Shown: positions 34,842 to 46,140, counted from the first letter of the stretch. The stretch is DNA of 64,000 nt from Manduca sexta (GCF_014839805.1 NC_051121.1:9221116-9285115); one strand, 5' to 3'. The notes: generated by a model from the letters alone, not told the origin. Program-made: numbers and translations.

Positions 34842-35176
34842 ACGCCAAGGCAGTCTTACTATCCAAACGGATTTTTTCACGAAATTTTACCACATTCGAT
34901 AAGTACTTGTATAGGTTGGTGAATTCAAAGCATTTTTCGCTACCTTATAGCACGCCACAAAGGAGGCTGCGGCGTTGTAATTAAGCAAATGGCTGAAGAT
35001 CGGAAGCCGATATCGGACCTAAGTTCGTTTTTTCGCTCCCACTACGCTTATTTCTTTTGGTGTGGACAAAAAATAGTTGGGGTTCGATTTTTGTTTATTA
35101 CGAACTTTGGTCTTTTGAGCTTTCGAGGCTTTGCGGCCTGATGGTGTGATAGCAATAGTAATTAAAAATTTTAAAT

Positions 35177-35245
35177 CAAACAGGCCGGCATAATTGTGTC
35201 CGAAGGGTAATCATTGTCAGTCGCAATTCTATATAAACCACACTA
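35177..35245 (+). repeat. dispersed family D1 fragment
   Basis: It contains aacaggccggcataattgtg, gaagggtaatcattgtcagt and cgcaattctata, the middle-to-3' part of D1. Confidence 0.6.
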
Positions 35246-35741
35246 AGCTATCAGGTATCACTATCACTTGGCCATGCCCGTATGAAAATAAATCAGAGAA
35301 ATAGTTTACTTTGAAATAAAATCAAAACACTTTATTGTACACCACATACAGCAAAGTGAAAACTATTATGATTTTTAAAAATACGTGCAGAGAAGAAGCG
35401 GACTTATCGCTAAAAATTGATCTCTTCCAGACAACCAGGGCTTGTAGTGAGATACTAAATATAACATGCTGAACAGGGGTGCAAAGTTTTATCAAGAATA
35501 AAAAAATAAATAATTAAAATAAAAAAGATACAGTAATATAAACTTCTGTTCTCATATTTTGTTAGTACAATGAAGCTATAAGGTTCAGAATTGAATAACA
35601 CAGCTCGGTCATCCGTCATGCCAATATCTACTTCGTGCTTTTTAATCCTAAGTCATATTTTAGGCTATTACAAACTAAAAAATATACTTTATAATTATCG
35701 TCTAGTATGTAATGAAATATGAGAGACAATGGAATAGACTG

Positions 35742-36112
35742 GATCAGTGGCTTAGTTGTAATACGTACTCGGTACGACTACCGTGCTGAGGGCCTGGGTT
35801 CGAAGCCCAGGTCGGTCCAAAAATAATTGTGACTAGGTTTTTCCATCAAAAAATTACTCAGCAGCTCGGAGTCAGGAAGTTGTCGGTGTGATACCCTCGT
35901 GCTTCGGAAATAACGTAAAGCCTTATGTGTTGCACCTGATCCCTCTCCGCTCATGTCGGATTACCGTCTCACCGGACTATGAGAGTGAAGGAACAGAGAG
36001 TGCACCCGTGTATTGCGCACACACTTAGCATTATAATATCTTCTACGTACCTGATTGATCTCCGTCGAGGTTGACCGCCGTAGTCAAAATTTGGCTAGCA
36101 GGGATTCATTCA
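35742..36112 (+). mobile_element. SINE family S2b, reference full-length copy
   Basis: The head gatcagtggcttagttgta includes an A box. The B box sits in a perfect stem (cctgggttcgaagcccagg). The body contains gactaggtttttccatc, tcggagtcaggaagttg, ctcatgtcggattaccgtct and gagagtgaaggaacagagag, and ends near cgccgtagtcaaaattt. The head is shared with S2a, but the body is different after the first 60 bases. It is not a tRNA gene: the head lacks a proper acceptor stem and is continuous with the SINE body. Confidence 0.88.
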
Positions 36113-37336
36113 TCCAATGAAATATATGGATACCGGTATCCACGAAAGCAATACTAAGAATCTCTACATTTGGGCAACATTGTATATTTTAGAACTTACC
36201 TTTTTTCTAACTCATCACGAAAATGTTGAAACTTCGTAATTTCGTCACCTGTGAACAAAAAAAATATTTTACCATTAACAAACTTTTAAGTAAAGAAGGT
36301 CGAAGGAATTATTTAATAAGATAAAGATGTTTTAACTGTATGAGATAACTCAAACATTTATCATAATTAAATCAAAGATAAATTTGGGTTTAGAGGGTCA
36401 TTTTGACATTGCGTTATTAAATGAAACCACATACTTATCTTCTTGAAATAACATTTTACGATAAGTTACTCGAACCGTAAATGTAAAACAAAAAGTGTAA
36501 GTTACGACCAAAATAAATAACAACTAAGTAATTAAGATATTACATGCCTTAATTCTATTACTGAAATTCGTTGGAAACATCATACTTTTAGTCAGAAATA
36601 CACCTACGCACTCGCTTTATTCGCAGTAAATTATACTTATAAAAAAATCAGAAACCCTAAACCGGGATGTTATTCACTAATATTTTGGCACGTTTTTAGC
36701 AAAGGTAAAGACATATTCATTTAGAATTGCAGTTTCAAAATCACCCTGTATACCAATGTTTACAAGTACCCAAACAGACGATTGTATACAAGATACGTCT
36801 CTCTATGTCTATTAGGTAATTATAGACAAAATACTATTACTTCATGCAAATATATATCTTATTGATACAGAAAATTGACGAATAACTAACATCCTAACTA
36901 ACGTACCCGCACATTAACAATATAAACACAATCAGCCACTATAAAGAAGTTAAACATCAGCCATCCAGTAGAATCCTTTGAGATTTACCGTGAGAATTCT
37001 GATCGGGTCTCGCAATGCTATCCGCCGCGGTTATTTTAAAAAGTATATATAAAAATATGTGAGAACAAAGGCAGCCGCCAGCCGGTGAAATTTGCTGATT
37101 AAACCGCCATTCGATAAGCTCCTGACGCGTGCTGTCACGATGTTTAAGATTGGCCGGTTTTTCTGTGGTAAATTAGTTACAAGGCTTTGTAATGTTAATT
37201 TGGATTAGGGGAATTTGTTTAGGTCGGATGGGGTTTGTAACTGGAGAGGATTGGGAGAAAATTTAACTTTAAAATTGTAATAAAATGGTATATTAGATGA
37301 GGTAAATTGGGCTATGTTTTTTAGACCTTGTGTTAA
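36113..37336. other. gene-free AT-rich stretch
   Basis: A GC-richer patch at about 37065-37170 (ccgccagccggtgaaatt, gacgcgtgctgtcacgatg) may be conserved non-coding sequence. Nothing else was identified. Confidence 0.4.
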
Positions 37337-37680
37337 ATCTCATTATTTGTCCTCCCTGGTGAACACCAGAGGAATAATGAGATGAACGAGAACTTTTTGA
37401 AAATTTGTCCAAATTTTCAAAAAATTCTCGTGAAAAGCTCGTGTCCAAAATTTTATATTTCCACATGAAATATGAAAATATGAAATTTCAGGTTTAACTC
37501 TTGGTCTCTCGTGGCTCGCCGGCGAGCCAAGACAGCTACATGACATTTGCGTGTGTCACGGGATTATAACCTTATATACTACATAATAAGGTTATTTTTC
37601 CGTCACACGCGTAGCTGTCAATGTTTGGCGGCAAACATTCAGCTACCTGTACATATTTGAAAATAAAATTTTGACAAGTC
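37337..37680. repeat. cluster of consecutive stem-loops (fold-back region)
   Basis: Six stem-loops follow one another. First, 37337-37383, about 20 bp with small bulges. Second, 37386-37406 with 37411-37431, 20 of 21 bp paired with a 4-nt loop. Third, 37450-37461 with 37467-37479. Fourth, the perfect palindrome ggctcgccggcgagcc at 37513-37528. Fifth, 37531-37619, with outer arms gacagctac and gtagctgtc and inner arms ataacctta and taaggttat. Sixth, aatgtttg with caaacatt at 37620-37639. An outer pair (about 37442-37466 with 37651-37678) encloses the last four. No coding frame is convincing; an unusual MITE or structured RNA is possible. Confidence 0.75.
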
Positions 37681-38251
37681 ATGACGGGTTAAGCTATTAT
37701 CTTCCAGTAAATGTAAAAACAAAGTAGAATAAGATGATTAATTAAGTGTAAAACATTTAGAGTAGAATAAGATATTCATTTTATACATAACGTTTTAATG
37801 ACATAAAAAATAAACACCGTGAATAGTAAGACAGCACATCCCACATATTAATCTACATAAAAAAAGAAACAATTTTAAAAGTCAATTAAAAGTGCGCCAA
37901 TCCGCCGCGACGTCACCGTAAAGACAAAGTGTCAAGATGAAAGGGCCCGCCGCCGATTGTCGCCGCATTGTATCGTCACTCGTTAGGCCGGCATTATCGT
38001 AGCAAGATTTATTTTAACGATTAATTGCACGGCTTAAGTTATGAGCGAATGGCGGGGCTTAGTTTCCGATTTGATAATCGAAAATGATATTTCGTGAATC
38101 GTTCTGGCTATAGCAAATATTATAGGAGTGTAACTTTACTTGCTTTCCGCTTTTTATGTCACAAGGCGATGCTAACAAATATCAGTTTTGAATAATACTT
38201 AGCACTGGATTACGCTCCTCATGTAAAATTACATACAGTGTGTATTTTTAT
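37681..38251. other. non-coding stretch with GC-rich island
   Basis: The island at about 37900-38060 (ccgccgcgacgtcaccgt, gggcccgccgccgattgtcg) stands out from AT-rich flanks. No frame or repeat is recognised; it is a conserved non-coding candidate only. Confidence 0.35.
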
Positions 38252-38491
38252 ATCTCACGCGTCTTTTTATGCCTGAAGGAGTAGACAGAAGGGCAATTGG
38301 TGCATCCACATTCCGCTGTGTGTATTCCATCTCATGATATGATAGGGGGCGAGTCTTTGATCATATAGGGCACAAATTCTAGGCTCTACGCTGATACTGA
38401 GTAGGAAACTCAGTATTTCTTTGTCTGACCCGGTGATCAAACCCGGGACTTCAGCACTACAATCGAACAATACAACTACGTCACCAAGGCA
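38252..38491 (-). mobile_element. SINE family S2a copy, full length
   Basis: On the minus strand it runs from ctgccttggtgacgtagttg (A box region) through cccgggtttgatcac (B box) and the body gtgccctatatgatcaaaga to the atgcctgaaggag side near 38270 in reverse. Moderately diverged. Confidence 0.85.
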
Positions 38492-39486
38492 GAAGTAAAA
38501 TTACAGTTCTTTTTTAAATGGAACAAAATATTCGTTGCACACTTCTACAGATATCACTGTCCTCAATGTTTCAAAAATGGAACACAAGACTCCTCAAAGA
38601 AATAATGGTACCTACCTACACTACATATAAGAAACTTTACACCAATTTATTTCCCAAGAATAGGCAGTTAAAAATCCGCTAGCCGCTCCCGCTTCAGTTC
38701 ATCGTCTATTCGCCGTATAATTTGAACGATTAACGCTTTACCTCCGACCATTATACCACAATTGGTCTCTGTGCACTTTTATAACTTAGTATTTGTCCTT
38801 GTATTGTATTAGGCAGTGCTTTATGTTAAGGGTATTCTTTAAGGACAGGAGATCTTTAAGGTCATTTGTACTTGTCCTTTAACATACATACTACAACATA
38901 AATAAGTATAATAGAACTCTCTTTAAATCCGCAATTCAATCAAAATATCAAATGCAAGCAAACCTAACAAACAGACAAAAAGTCATCATATCACAAAAAC
39001 AAAATAATCTATAATAATCATTAAACAATTACATGCCTTAAAAAATCAACTGAGTCCACATTTTCCTTACAACTAACGCCATCTGTATTCGTTGCCGAGA
39101 ACTACACCACACGTTTGTGTGAGAGAATTTGAAATATGTAAGAGGAGAAGCTATTAACCGTTGTTTTGCTTCATAAAATTTTACTATGCGCATTACCCCA
39201 ATACGCGTTGTATGTAATTATATGTACTTATTTGGCACCTCTGCATCCGAAATGAAGCAATTTGCGACAAAAAGTGGCAATTTCGAATGTATTGTCGGCG
39301 GATTTATTGTTATGTATTTTGTTTATTGTAAACGCTTCCAATTTAAGAATTTGGTAGCATTTAACATGCCGTAAAGAGACGAGTATGAAGCTCGTCTGAC
39401 GGAGTTTTAACCAACTATAAACAACACTACCCAAATCTTGGAGTTATAAATCAGTACATAGCATATTTATTAACCTGAGATTATAA
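38492..39486. other. gene-free AT-rich stretch
   Basis: Overlapping frames of 62-68 codons on both strands at 39186-39434 are unrecognised. Nothing else was found. Confidence 0.4.
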
Positions 39487-39672
39487 ATAACTTGTGCACG
39501 CGACTTCATCCACACGAAAATATTTCTCTGAGATAAAAGTTCCGCTTTATAATTTCTTAGAATAAGAAGCATAGAACGCAGGAGTAACGTAGCTTCCTAT
39601 TAGTGTAAGAATTTTCAAAATCAGTTCAATAGTTCCAGAGATTAGCCTCTACAAACAAACTTTTTTTAGTTT
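39487..39672 (+). repeat. dispersed repeat family U copy
   Basis: It begins cttgtgcacgcgacttcatc, then gaataagaagcatagaacgc, taacgtagcttcctattagt and aatagttccagagattagcc, followed by caaacaaac. Confidence 0.7.
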
Positions 39673-39843
39673 AAAAATTCCGCTAAGTAATGTGTTTGTA
39701 AGAGAACAATACAATAAGTATAATATCTAGATATCAGGAAATGGAATTTCATTTAACGTGTGAAGTCATAAGCTTACGAGACCATAGAGCTAAGCTAGTC
39801 TAAATAAAACCATAGAAAATTTATGTCGTTTATCCAAATTTCT

Positions 39844-40029
39844 TGCTGGTGGTAGGATATTTTTTATATCCGCCAGGATAGCGACCACCGTAAACAAGGT
39901 GGTAAAACCCGCCACAGTGATCTATGTAAGTATGTCGAGTTCTGGGATCAGCCTGTGTATATCCGGTTGGACCCAACTCTACTAACCATGATGCATTGGG
40001 CTCACTTTGCGTTAACATAAAAAAAAATC
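39844..40029 (+). repeat. dispersed family D1, internally deleted copy
   Basis: It begins ttgctggtggtaggat, then ggatagcgaccaccgtaaac and aacccgccacagtg, skips the ggccggcataatt block, and ends ctcactttgcgttaac with an A run. Confidence 0.8.
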
Positions 40030-40138
40030 CAATCCATCTCCAATATGTTTAAGATTACCTGATTAAATAATCGAAAAATGTACGGTTCTCTTCATACCAA
40101 AAGCATTCGTAAAACACATGTTAATTAATAATAATAAT

Positions 40139-40407
40139 AATATCAGCCCTGTATTATATACTTGCCCACTGCTGAGCACGGGCCTCCTCTACTACTGAGA
40201 GGGATTAGGCCTTAGTCCACCACGCTGGCCTAGTGCGGGTTGGTAGACTTCACACACTTTCGAAATTCCTATAGAGAACTTCTCGGATGTGCAGGTTTCC
40301 TCACGATGTTTTCCTTCACCGTTAAAGCGAACGATAAATTCACAAAGAATACACACATGATTTTTTAGAAAAGTCAGAGGTGTGTGCCCTTGGGATTTGA
40401 ACCTGCA
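40139..40407 (-). mobile_element. SINE family S1 copy lacking the A-box end
   Basis: It runs from aatatcagccctgtattata to ttgggatttgaacctgcaat in reverse. The B box (caggttcaaatcc) is intact, but homology stops before the A box, so this copy is 5'-truncated within its head. Confidence 0.9.
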
Positions 40408-40540
40408 ATGAACATGTTAATTAATTCATTAATATTCCATAAACGATTAACAATTATCTTACTGCATTTTATAGAGCTTTGTCATCTTTACAATTGTTTC
40501 GGCCTTCAGTTTCCAAAGAATTTTAATTGTTTCTCTTATC

Positions 40541-40602
40541 TGCATGATTTAATTGATATTCTTTATTACAATGCATGATTTAATTGATATCCTTTATTAC
40601 AA
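40541..40602. repeat. tandem duplication of 31 bp
   Basis: Units 40541-40571 and 40572-40602 differ at a single base. They begin tgcatgatttaattgatat. Confidence 0.95.
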
Positions 40603-40631
40603 GTTAGTTTGAGTTGATTTTTAAATAATAC

Positions 40632-40951
40632 AATATCAGCCCTGTATTATATACTGTCCCACTGCTGAGCACGGGCCTCCTCTACTACTGAGAGGGATTG
40701 GGCTTTAGTCCACCACGCCGACCTAGTGTGGATTGGTAGACTTCAAACACCCTTAAAATTTCTATAGAGAATTTCTCAGGTATGTAGGTTTCCTCATGAT
40801 GTTTTCCTTCGCCGTTAAAGCAAGCGACAATTCACAAATAATATACACAAAATAAATTTTAGCAAAATCAGAGAGGTGTATGCTCTTGGGTTTTGAACCT
40901 GCAGACATTCGTCTCGGCAGTCCATTCCACACTTAACTTGGCTATCGCTGC
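40632..40951 (-). mobile_element. SINE family S1, reference full-length copy
   Basis: On the minus strand it starts gcagcgatagccaagttaag (A box region), continues through gactgccgagacgaatgtct and the B box caggttcaaaacc, then the body acatcatgaggaaacc, tgagaaattctctatag and ggaggcccgtgctcagcagt, and ends cagtatataatacagggctg. About 320 bp. The tRNA-derived head with a non-tRNA body supports a SINE transcribed by RNA polymerase III. Confidence 0.9.
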
Positions 40952-41371
40952 TTACTAGAAAATATATGATTGCGATATTATTGATCATTTTAAAAAATGC
41001 TCAAAAATTGATATTACATTAAAAACGATACACAAATCACGCAACAAAACCAAATGCGATTTTTCCAGTGATGGAAACTTTCAAAAATCTATTTCCGGTC
41101 TGCCTGCGTTTCCGGTTAGGCGACGCGCCTTTTCCGGCCGTTTTGGAAAGCCATTATTTTGTAAAACGAAGGGTTGGTGTACGTACAGATCGGTTTTGAA
41201 ATTTGATTATTTTTGGCTTTATTGGTCTTCGGCTCGCTTATTGTTTATACCTTACCTACAGGGTGTCCTAAGATCATAACTGTGATTTCTTGGTTGCTAT
41301 TTAAATAATTTTGTAGGTTACGCGATTTTTAAAACAACACAGAAAACTTCTCCAAACGCAACATATTATCG

Positions 41372-41762
41372 CATGTTAGTGTAGTTGTAATGCATACCGA
41401 TACAGTAAGAGTACTATTATGACGCTGAGGACCTGGGTTTGAATCCTAGGTAAGGCCAAAAAAATTATACTGATTGAGTTTTTCCATCTCAAAAAAATCA
41501 TCATCATCAATCATTCATTAATCTCAGTCACATCTCGGAATCAGTAAGTTGGCTATGTGATACCCGAGCCTCGAAAAACACGTAAAGCTGATGGTCTTGA
41601 TCCTGATCTCTCACCGGTCATGTCAGATTGCCGTCTCACATTACTATGAAAGTGAAGGAACAGAGAGTTCACCTGTGTATTGCGTACAAACTTTTGCACT
41701 ATAATATCTCCTGCGCACCTATCTGATCTTCGTTAATATACGCCGTCGCCGAAATTCGGTTA
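41372..41762 (+). mobile_element. SINE family S2b copy with small internal insertion
   Basis: It begins catgttagtgtagttgtaat and the B box is ctgggtttgaatcctagg. The body matches 35742-36112 but contains extra sequence with tcatcatcatcaatcattca near 41500. It ends near gccgtcgccgaaattcggtt. Confidence 0.87.
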
Positions 41763-42371
41763 AGTTTCAATCGAGGCTCTATTATATAACAATTAACTAG
41801 ACCAGCACAATTATAGCACTAATTAGCCTCTACAAAACAGGAAATATTTTCCACATATCAATATTTTATTTCAACACAATCAAGCATAGAATTAGTGACT
41901 TAATAAGACTTAATTACACAACGCAAAGTAGGGGGTCGAGACTCATTAAGCCCTAATGACTGAATTTAACTATTACTTTGAAATCAATTTGGGTGTCACA
42001 TATGTAAATTAACATACCACCACCCGTTGTTACCACACTTAAGTGCCGGCAAACAAAAATAAAAAATGTTTTGGAGTGTTTGTTTATATTATATTGAAAA
42101 TATTAGTTAATGCAATACTTATGAAAGGGTTGTTTTGGATATTATATTTTGGGAGCAATGTGTCTACGTTTACACATGGTTCAATCTGGGTAATAGATGA
42201 GCCTTTGGCGAGAAAGAATCCATCTTTGATAAACGTTGTAGGATTATAATCCAAACACACTCGATCAAGTTGATATTGTCCTACTTTTGGAAAAGATTCA
42301 GTCATAGTGCTACTTAAAAATTATTTCTATGAAATTGCGTAGACTCCTCATTATTTAAAAGGTTTTTTTTC
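41763..42371. other. gene-free AT-rich stretch
   Basis: Overlapping unrecognised frames of about 70 codons lie on both strands at 42043-42305. Nothing else was found. Confidence 0.4.
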
Positions 42372-42614
42372 TCATATCACGCATTTATCCATGGGGTATG
42401 CAAAGGCGTAATCAGGGCAGCCTTTTCGCCAAGTGTGTTCCGTCCCATGATGTGATAGAGAGCGAGCCTATCTTCAAATCGGGCACAAATTCCAGACTCC
42501 GGGCTGATACTGAGCAGAAAAATCCAAAATCACTTGGCCTGACCGGGGATTCGAACCCAGGACCTCAGAATGATGCTTTACCACGAATGCAGTACAACTA
42601 CGCCACCGAGGCAG
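42372..42614 (-). mobile_element. SINE family S2a copy, full length
   Basis: On the minus strand it begins ctgcctcggtggcgtagttg (clean A box region). The B box is cctgggttcgaatcc. The body has ggtcaggccaagtgatttt, cagtatcagcccggagtctg and ctatcacatcatgggacgga. This is one of the best preserved S2a copies in the window. A plus-strand 102-codon frame across it is chance. Confidence 0.9.
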
Positions 42615-44246
42615 TTTTCTTTCTGATGGTTGTCAAATGGGATGATTTTTTTTTATTTATAAAAATGTGTTCTGATGACATACAGATCATAGTTGGATGC
42701 ATTTAAAAATAATCGACCGAACACAACACAACGCATCCAAAGTCGTATGACGTCATAAATAATTCCACAACCAGAAACTCTTGACCCCTCAAAAGTTCTC
42801 ACAATAATAAAATATGATTATCGACCAAAGATTAATTTATAATGGTCATAAGTAATGCTATGAATAAATATTGTCTACGGGGGGTAGTTAATTAAATAAT
42901 TCTACATCCACGTATGCTTTACATACAAATTGTTCTAAACAGTCATTATAACTGCATCACGCTGGTGGTAGATCTTGTGAGAAATTCGATATGGTGATTA
43001 GATATTATATAAACCCATTGATTTATTACGCGTTTGACGTGAAAAGCAAAGGCTTGTTCAAACCGAACGGGTTTGTGGCGCCACCACGCATTATCTCGCC
43101 TCGAAGTTACCACAAAATAAGAAGTTAGTATCGTCGTAGTTATTTATTAGTTATAAATCAATAGAACTTGTTTTTTTATACAATTAAGCGATAGACGAGA
43201 ACGTTGCTCTTTGTGCGTCATTGCAAGCCATAAATAAATTTATATAAGGGTGAAATTAAATAAAAGTAGAAGTTCTGAAGATATTTAATGTTCAAATTCA
43301 ACACTTACGTATTACAGTGTTGGTAATATACTAGACTCTGGAACACAAATATTACACACTGTTACTCGGTGGTAGATATAGGCAAATTACAAAGTATTTA
43401 CTTTTTCTCGCGCCTCTGTTTGTGAAAAAAAAAAACTAATAATATATCGGTGAAAACTACATTAAATTCCATGCAATCATCTTTATGTGATGCATGTACA
43501 AACATACAGACAGAAAACAATTTTAATAACTGTTTTGGCTTCTGTTAGTATAATCAAGACCATATTAGTTTTCCTTCAATGTTTATAATGTAGAAACAGC
43601 GGCTTGTTATAAATATATTACATATGATGATACAGTATTATGTAGTTAAGCTAGAAATGTTTATCACAATACAAAAGATCTATTATGTATTGAAATTAAT
43701 TTATTATGTAATTAGTTTCGTATGACGTCACAACTCCGCATTGTGTTGACGCGCGTCAGAAACGCATTGTGTGAACAAACCTTAAATTCTTAACAACCTT
43801 AAGTATGTACATTTTATGTCGTTTTGATTGATTCGATTGTATATTAAAAATATTAGTAATCAAACTGTTTATGGAGAGTTTAAGAAAATACCATTAATAA
43901 AATTTGTTAGAATCGAAAGCAGATACAAAAATTCAACATCATTAGAATTTGGCTTGATTATAATAAAATTATTTTTACTTTATAGCCATGCCAGCTTTGT
44001 TAGTCAATCAGTATAATTAGTTGGTAGACAAATTATCCACCTTTCTGAGTTAAATCCCGGTATTTAATAGTACTTTTATTCTGTGATAGATCTATTATGC
44101 AAGCGGAACCGGGAATAACAGCTAATTTGCTTATGTTATCGTACTAATAATGTAAATTCGAAAGTTTGTGGAATTCTTTGGTTGTTTGGATGTTTGTCAG
44201 AAGCAAAACGCAATATTTGTTATACTTAGCATGACAAAGTCAACTA
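42615..44246. other. gene-free stretch with paired TGACGTCA sites
   Basis: The 12-mer cgtatgacgtca occurs at about 42748 and 43720, each holding the full palindromic CRE core TGACGTCA. A U-like minus fragment (ggaaccgggaataacagct) lies at about 44045-44125, and short ctggtggtagat traces appear near 42963 and 43369. No gene was found. Confidence 0.4.
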
Positions 44247-44351
44247 CTGCACCTGATGGTAAATGGAATGGAGGTCAGAATGTCGACTGATGAGAGATGA
44301 TTACCCCTCGACAGTCGACACAATTATGCCGGCCTGTTGGAAGCGAATTGG
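44247..44351 (-). repeat. dispersed family D1 fragment
   Basis: It contains gcacctgatggtaaatggaa, gtcgactgatgagagatgat, tacccctcgacagtcgacac and tatgccggcctgttgga, the 3' half of D1 in reverse. Confidence 0.8.
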
Positions 44352-45089
44352 ACCTCGCCATATATTATTAAATGCAATTTAAATATTATAAACTTTAAAC
44401 ACAATTCTAAAACCCGATATTTATAATAGTTTCTCACGTACACTACCACCTATATTTAAAAAAGCTCATAGTATAATATATGAAGTTAATTTGAATAAAC
44501 CATGATACATATCCGGATTTGAACCCTGATCATTTAACGGCAATAGCTTATTCATTCGACTACCAAAAGCCAACACAGAATTACTTTTATTACAACCATT
44601 CTGTCTAAATTAATGTGAACTTTGAACTTTTTTTGGTTTTATGCGCGACTTATGTGTCATTCGATGCTTATGACTAATATCTGGGATCTAACACATTCAA
44701 ATGAATTTAAATCCTATTTATAACCCATTAAAGATCAGAATATCGAATTTTGTGCGATAAAATTTTATGTAAATTATGTGTAAATTTCATTAAATTATTG
44801 TCAATATAAAATTTATTCACTATTCAATTTTATTGTTCGTTGTGGAAAATTATTGTACGCTCGTTCATTTTTACGATATCTGTGTGAAATATAATGACCT
44901 CTTTATTGTCATTATCACAGGGGTCACATTTTCTTGTTTTATTGCATGCATATTTGATACAAATATAACCTTATTAGCTTTGTTATAAAGGTCAGGTGTC
45001 TATATCCTCTTCTTAATTATTTTAGACTTTTTTTCTTTTTTAAAAAATAAAATTTCACACTATTGCACAAATATTATAACGTAATATTG

Positions 45090-45399
45090 TACTGGTGGAA
45101 GGTCTTTCATATGTGAGAGTCCGCCTGGGTAGGTACCACCGCAATGTCTATTTCTGCTGCCAAGCAGTAGTGTGTAGTCACTGTTGTGTTGCAGTTTGAA
45201 GGATATTGTAGCCAGTGTAAATACTGGACATAATAAGACTTAACATCTCATGTCTTAGGATAGTGAGCACAGTAGAATGCCAAACAATATTTTGTAATTC
45301 AAGGTGTTGGATGGTGTGTCTACTGTTTATGGGCGGTCGTATCGCTTACCATTATCCGAACGGTAAACTCGTCTCGTCATTCAAAGCAGTAAGAAAATA
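45090..45399 (+). repeat. dispersed family D2, reference copy
   Basis: It begins tactggtggaaggtctttca, then agtccgcctgggtaggtacc, tctgctgccaagcagtagtg, ggatattgtagccagtgtaa and gacttaacatctcatgtctt, and ends tttatgggcggtcgtatcgc then cttaccattatccgaacgg. This is a widespread lepidopteran repeat, probably the 3' region of a non-LTR retrotransposon. No coding frame remains. Confidence 0.8.
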
Positions 45400-45557
45400 C
45401 TGGGCATTATGAGACATAAAATATTGATTCTGAGGATGAGGACCGCAGTAGAGTGCCACGCAGTTTGTTATCCAAAGTTCTGTATGGTGTTGCTATTATT
45501 TATGGGCATCTCGCTTATCAGGCGAGCTATATGCTCGTCATATCAACTGCAATAAAA
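45400..45557 (+). repeat. dispersed family D2, second truncated copy in tandem
   Basis: It starts with tgggcattatgagacataaa and carries the D2 3' part (gcagtagagtgccacgcag, tttatgggcatctcgcttat, ctcgtcatatcaactgcaat). It directly follows the previous copy in the same orientation. Confidence 0.7.
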
Positions 45558-45584
45558 TTGTACACTAAGTCTCATTCGGGTTGA

Positions 45585-45801
45585 CACACACATCACACAT
45601 TTATCCCCGAAGGTATGCTGAGGTGAAACCAGGGCACCCAATTTTCGCCAAGTGTGTTCCATGATGTGATAGGGGGCGAGCCTATCGGCATATCGGGCTC
45701 AAATTTCAGACTCCAGGCTGATACTGAGCAGAAAAACCCAAATACCACTTTACCCGACCCGGGATTCGAACCCACGACCCCAGAGCGCACCACCGAGGCA
45801 G
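45585..45801 (-). mobile_element. SINE family S2a copy with deleted A-B spacer
   Basis: On the minus strand the head is ctgcctcggtggtgcgctct, then ggggtcgtgggttcgaatcc (B box), then the body to gataaatgtgtgatgtgtgt. The stretch between the A and B boxes is shortened. Confidence 0.88.
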
Positions 45802-45959
45802 ATTGATTCGGTTTATATTACACAATATAGACATCCCACCCCACATAAATTCAAAACAAATATTACAGTTTACGTAAACATAGATTTTGTGATATGGTGA
45901 TCAAATCTACTTATATTGTAACCTAAAATGAGCCACAGGGGCAGTTATAATACACAATT

Positions 45960-46067
45960 AGCTGGTGGTAGTATATTGTATCCGCCCCAGATAGCGATCA
46001 TCGTGCATAAGGTGTAAAACCCACCATATTTGCCCACGTATGACCTCCCGGCATCAGGCCTAGGCCT
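45960..46067 (+). repeat. dispersed family D1, 5' half
   Basis: It runs from agctggtggtagtatattgt through atagcgatcatcgtgcataa and taaaacccaccatatttgcc to cggcatcaggcc, where it is joined directly to S1 sequence. Confidence 0.75.
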
Positions 46068-46140
46068 AGACTAGGCCATCGTAGGCCACTCAGTAAGAAG
46101 GGCCCTGCCTGGACCAGTATATAATACAGGGCTGATATTA
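46068..46140 (+). mobile_element. SINE family S1, 3' end fused to D1
   Basis: It contains tagactaggccatcgtaggc, then a shortened ggcctaatccctctcag-like part, and ends cagtatataatacagggctg then atatta. Only the last third of S1 is present. Confidence 0.75.

Noticed and set aside
35742..35822. A tRNA gene on the plus strand with A and B boxes
   Set aside because: The head lacks a proper acceptor stem and runs straight into an S2b SINE body also present at 41372-41762 and 13857-14020.
42540..42614. A tRNA gene on the minus strand
   Set aside because: It has good A and B boxes but is the head of a full-length S2a SINE with several copies nearby.
42398..42706. A 102-codon plus-strand gene
   Set aside because: Its first two thirds are antisense to an S2a SINE.
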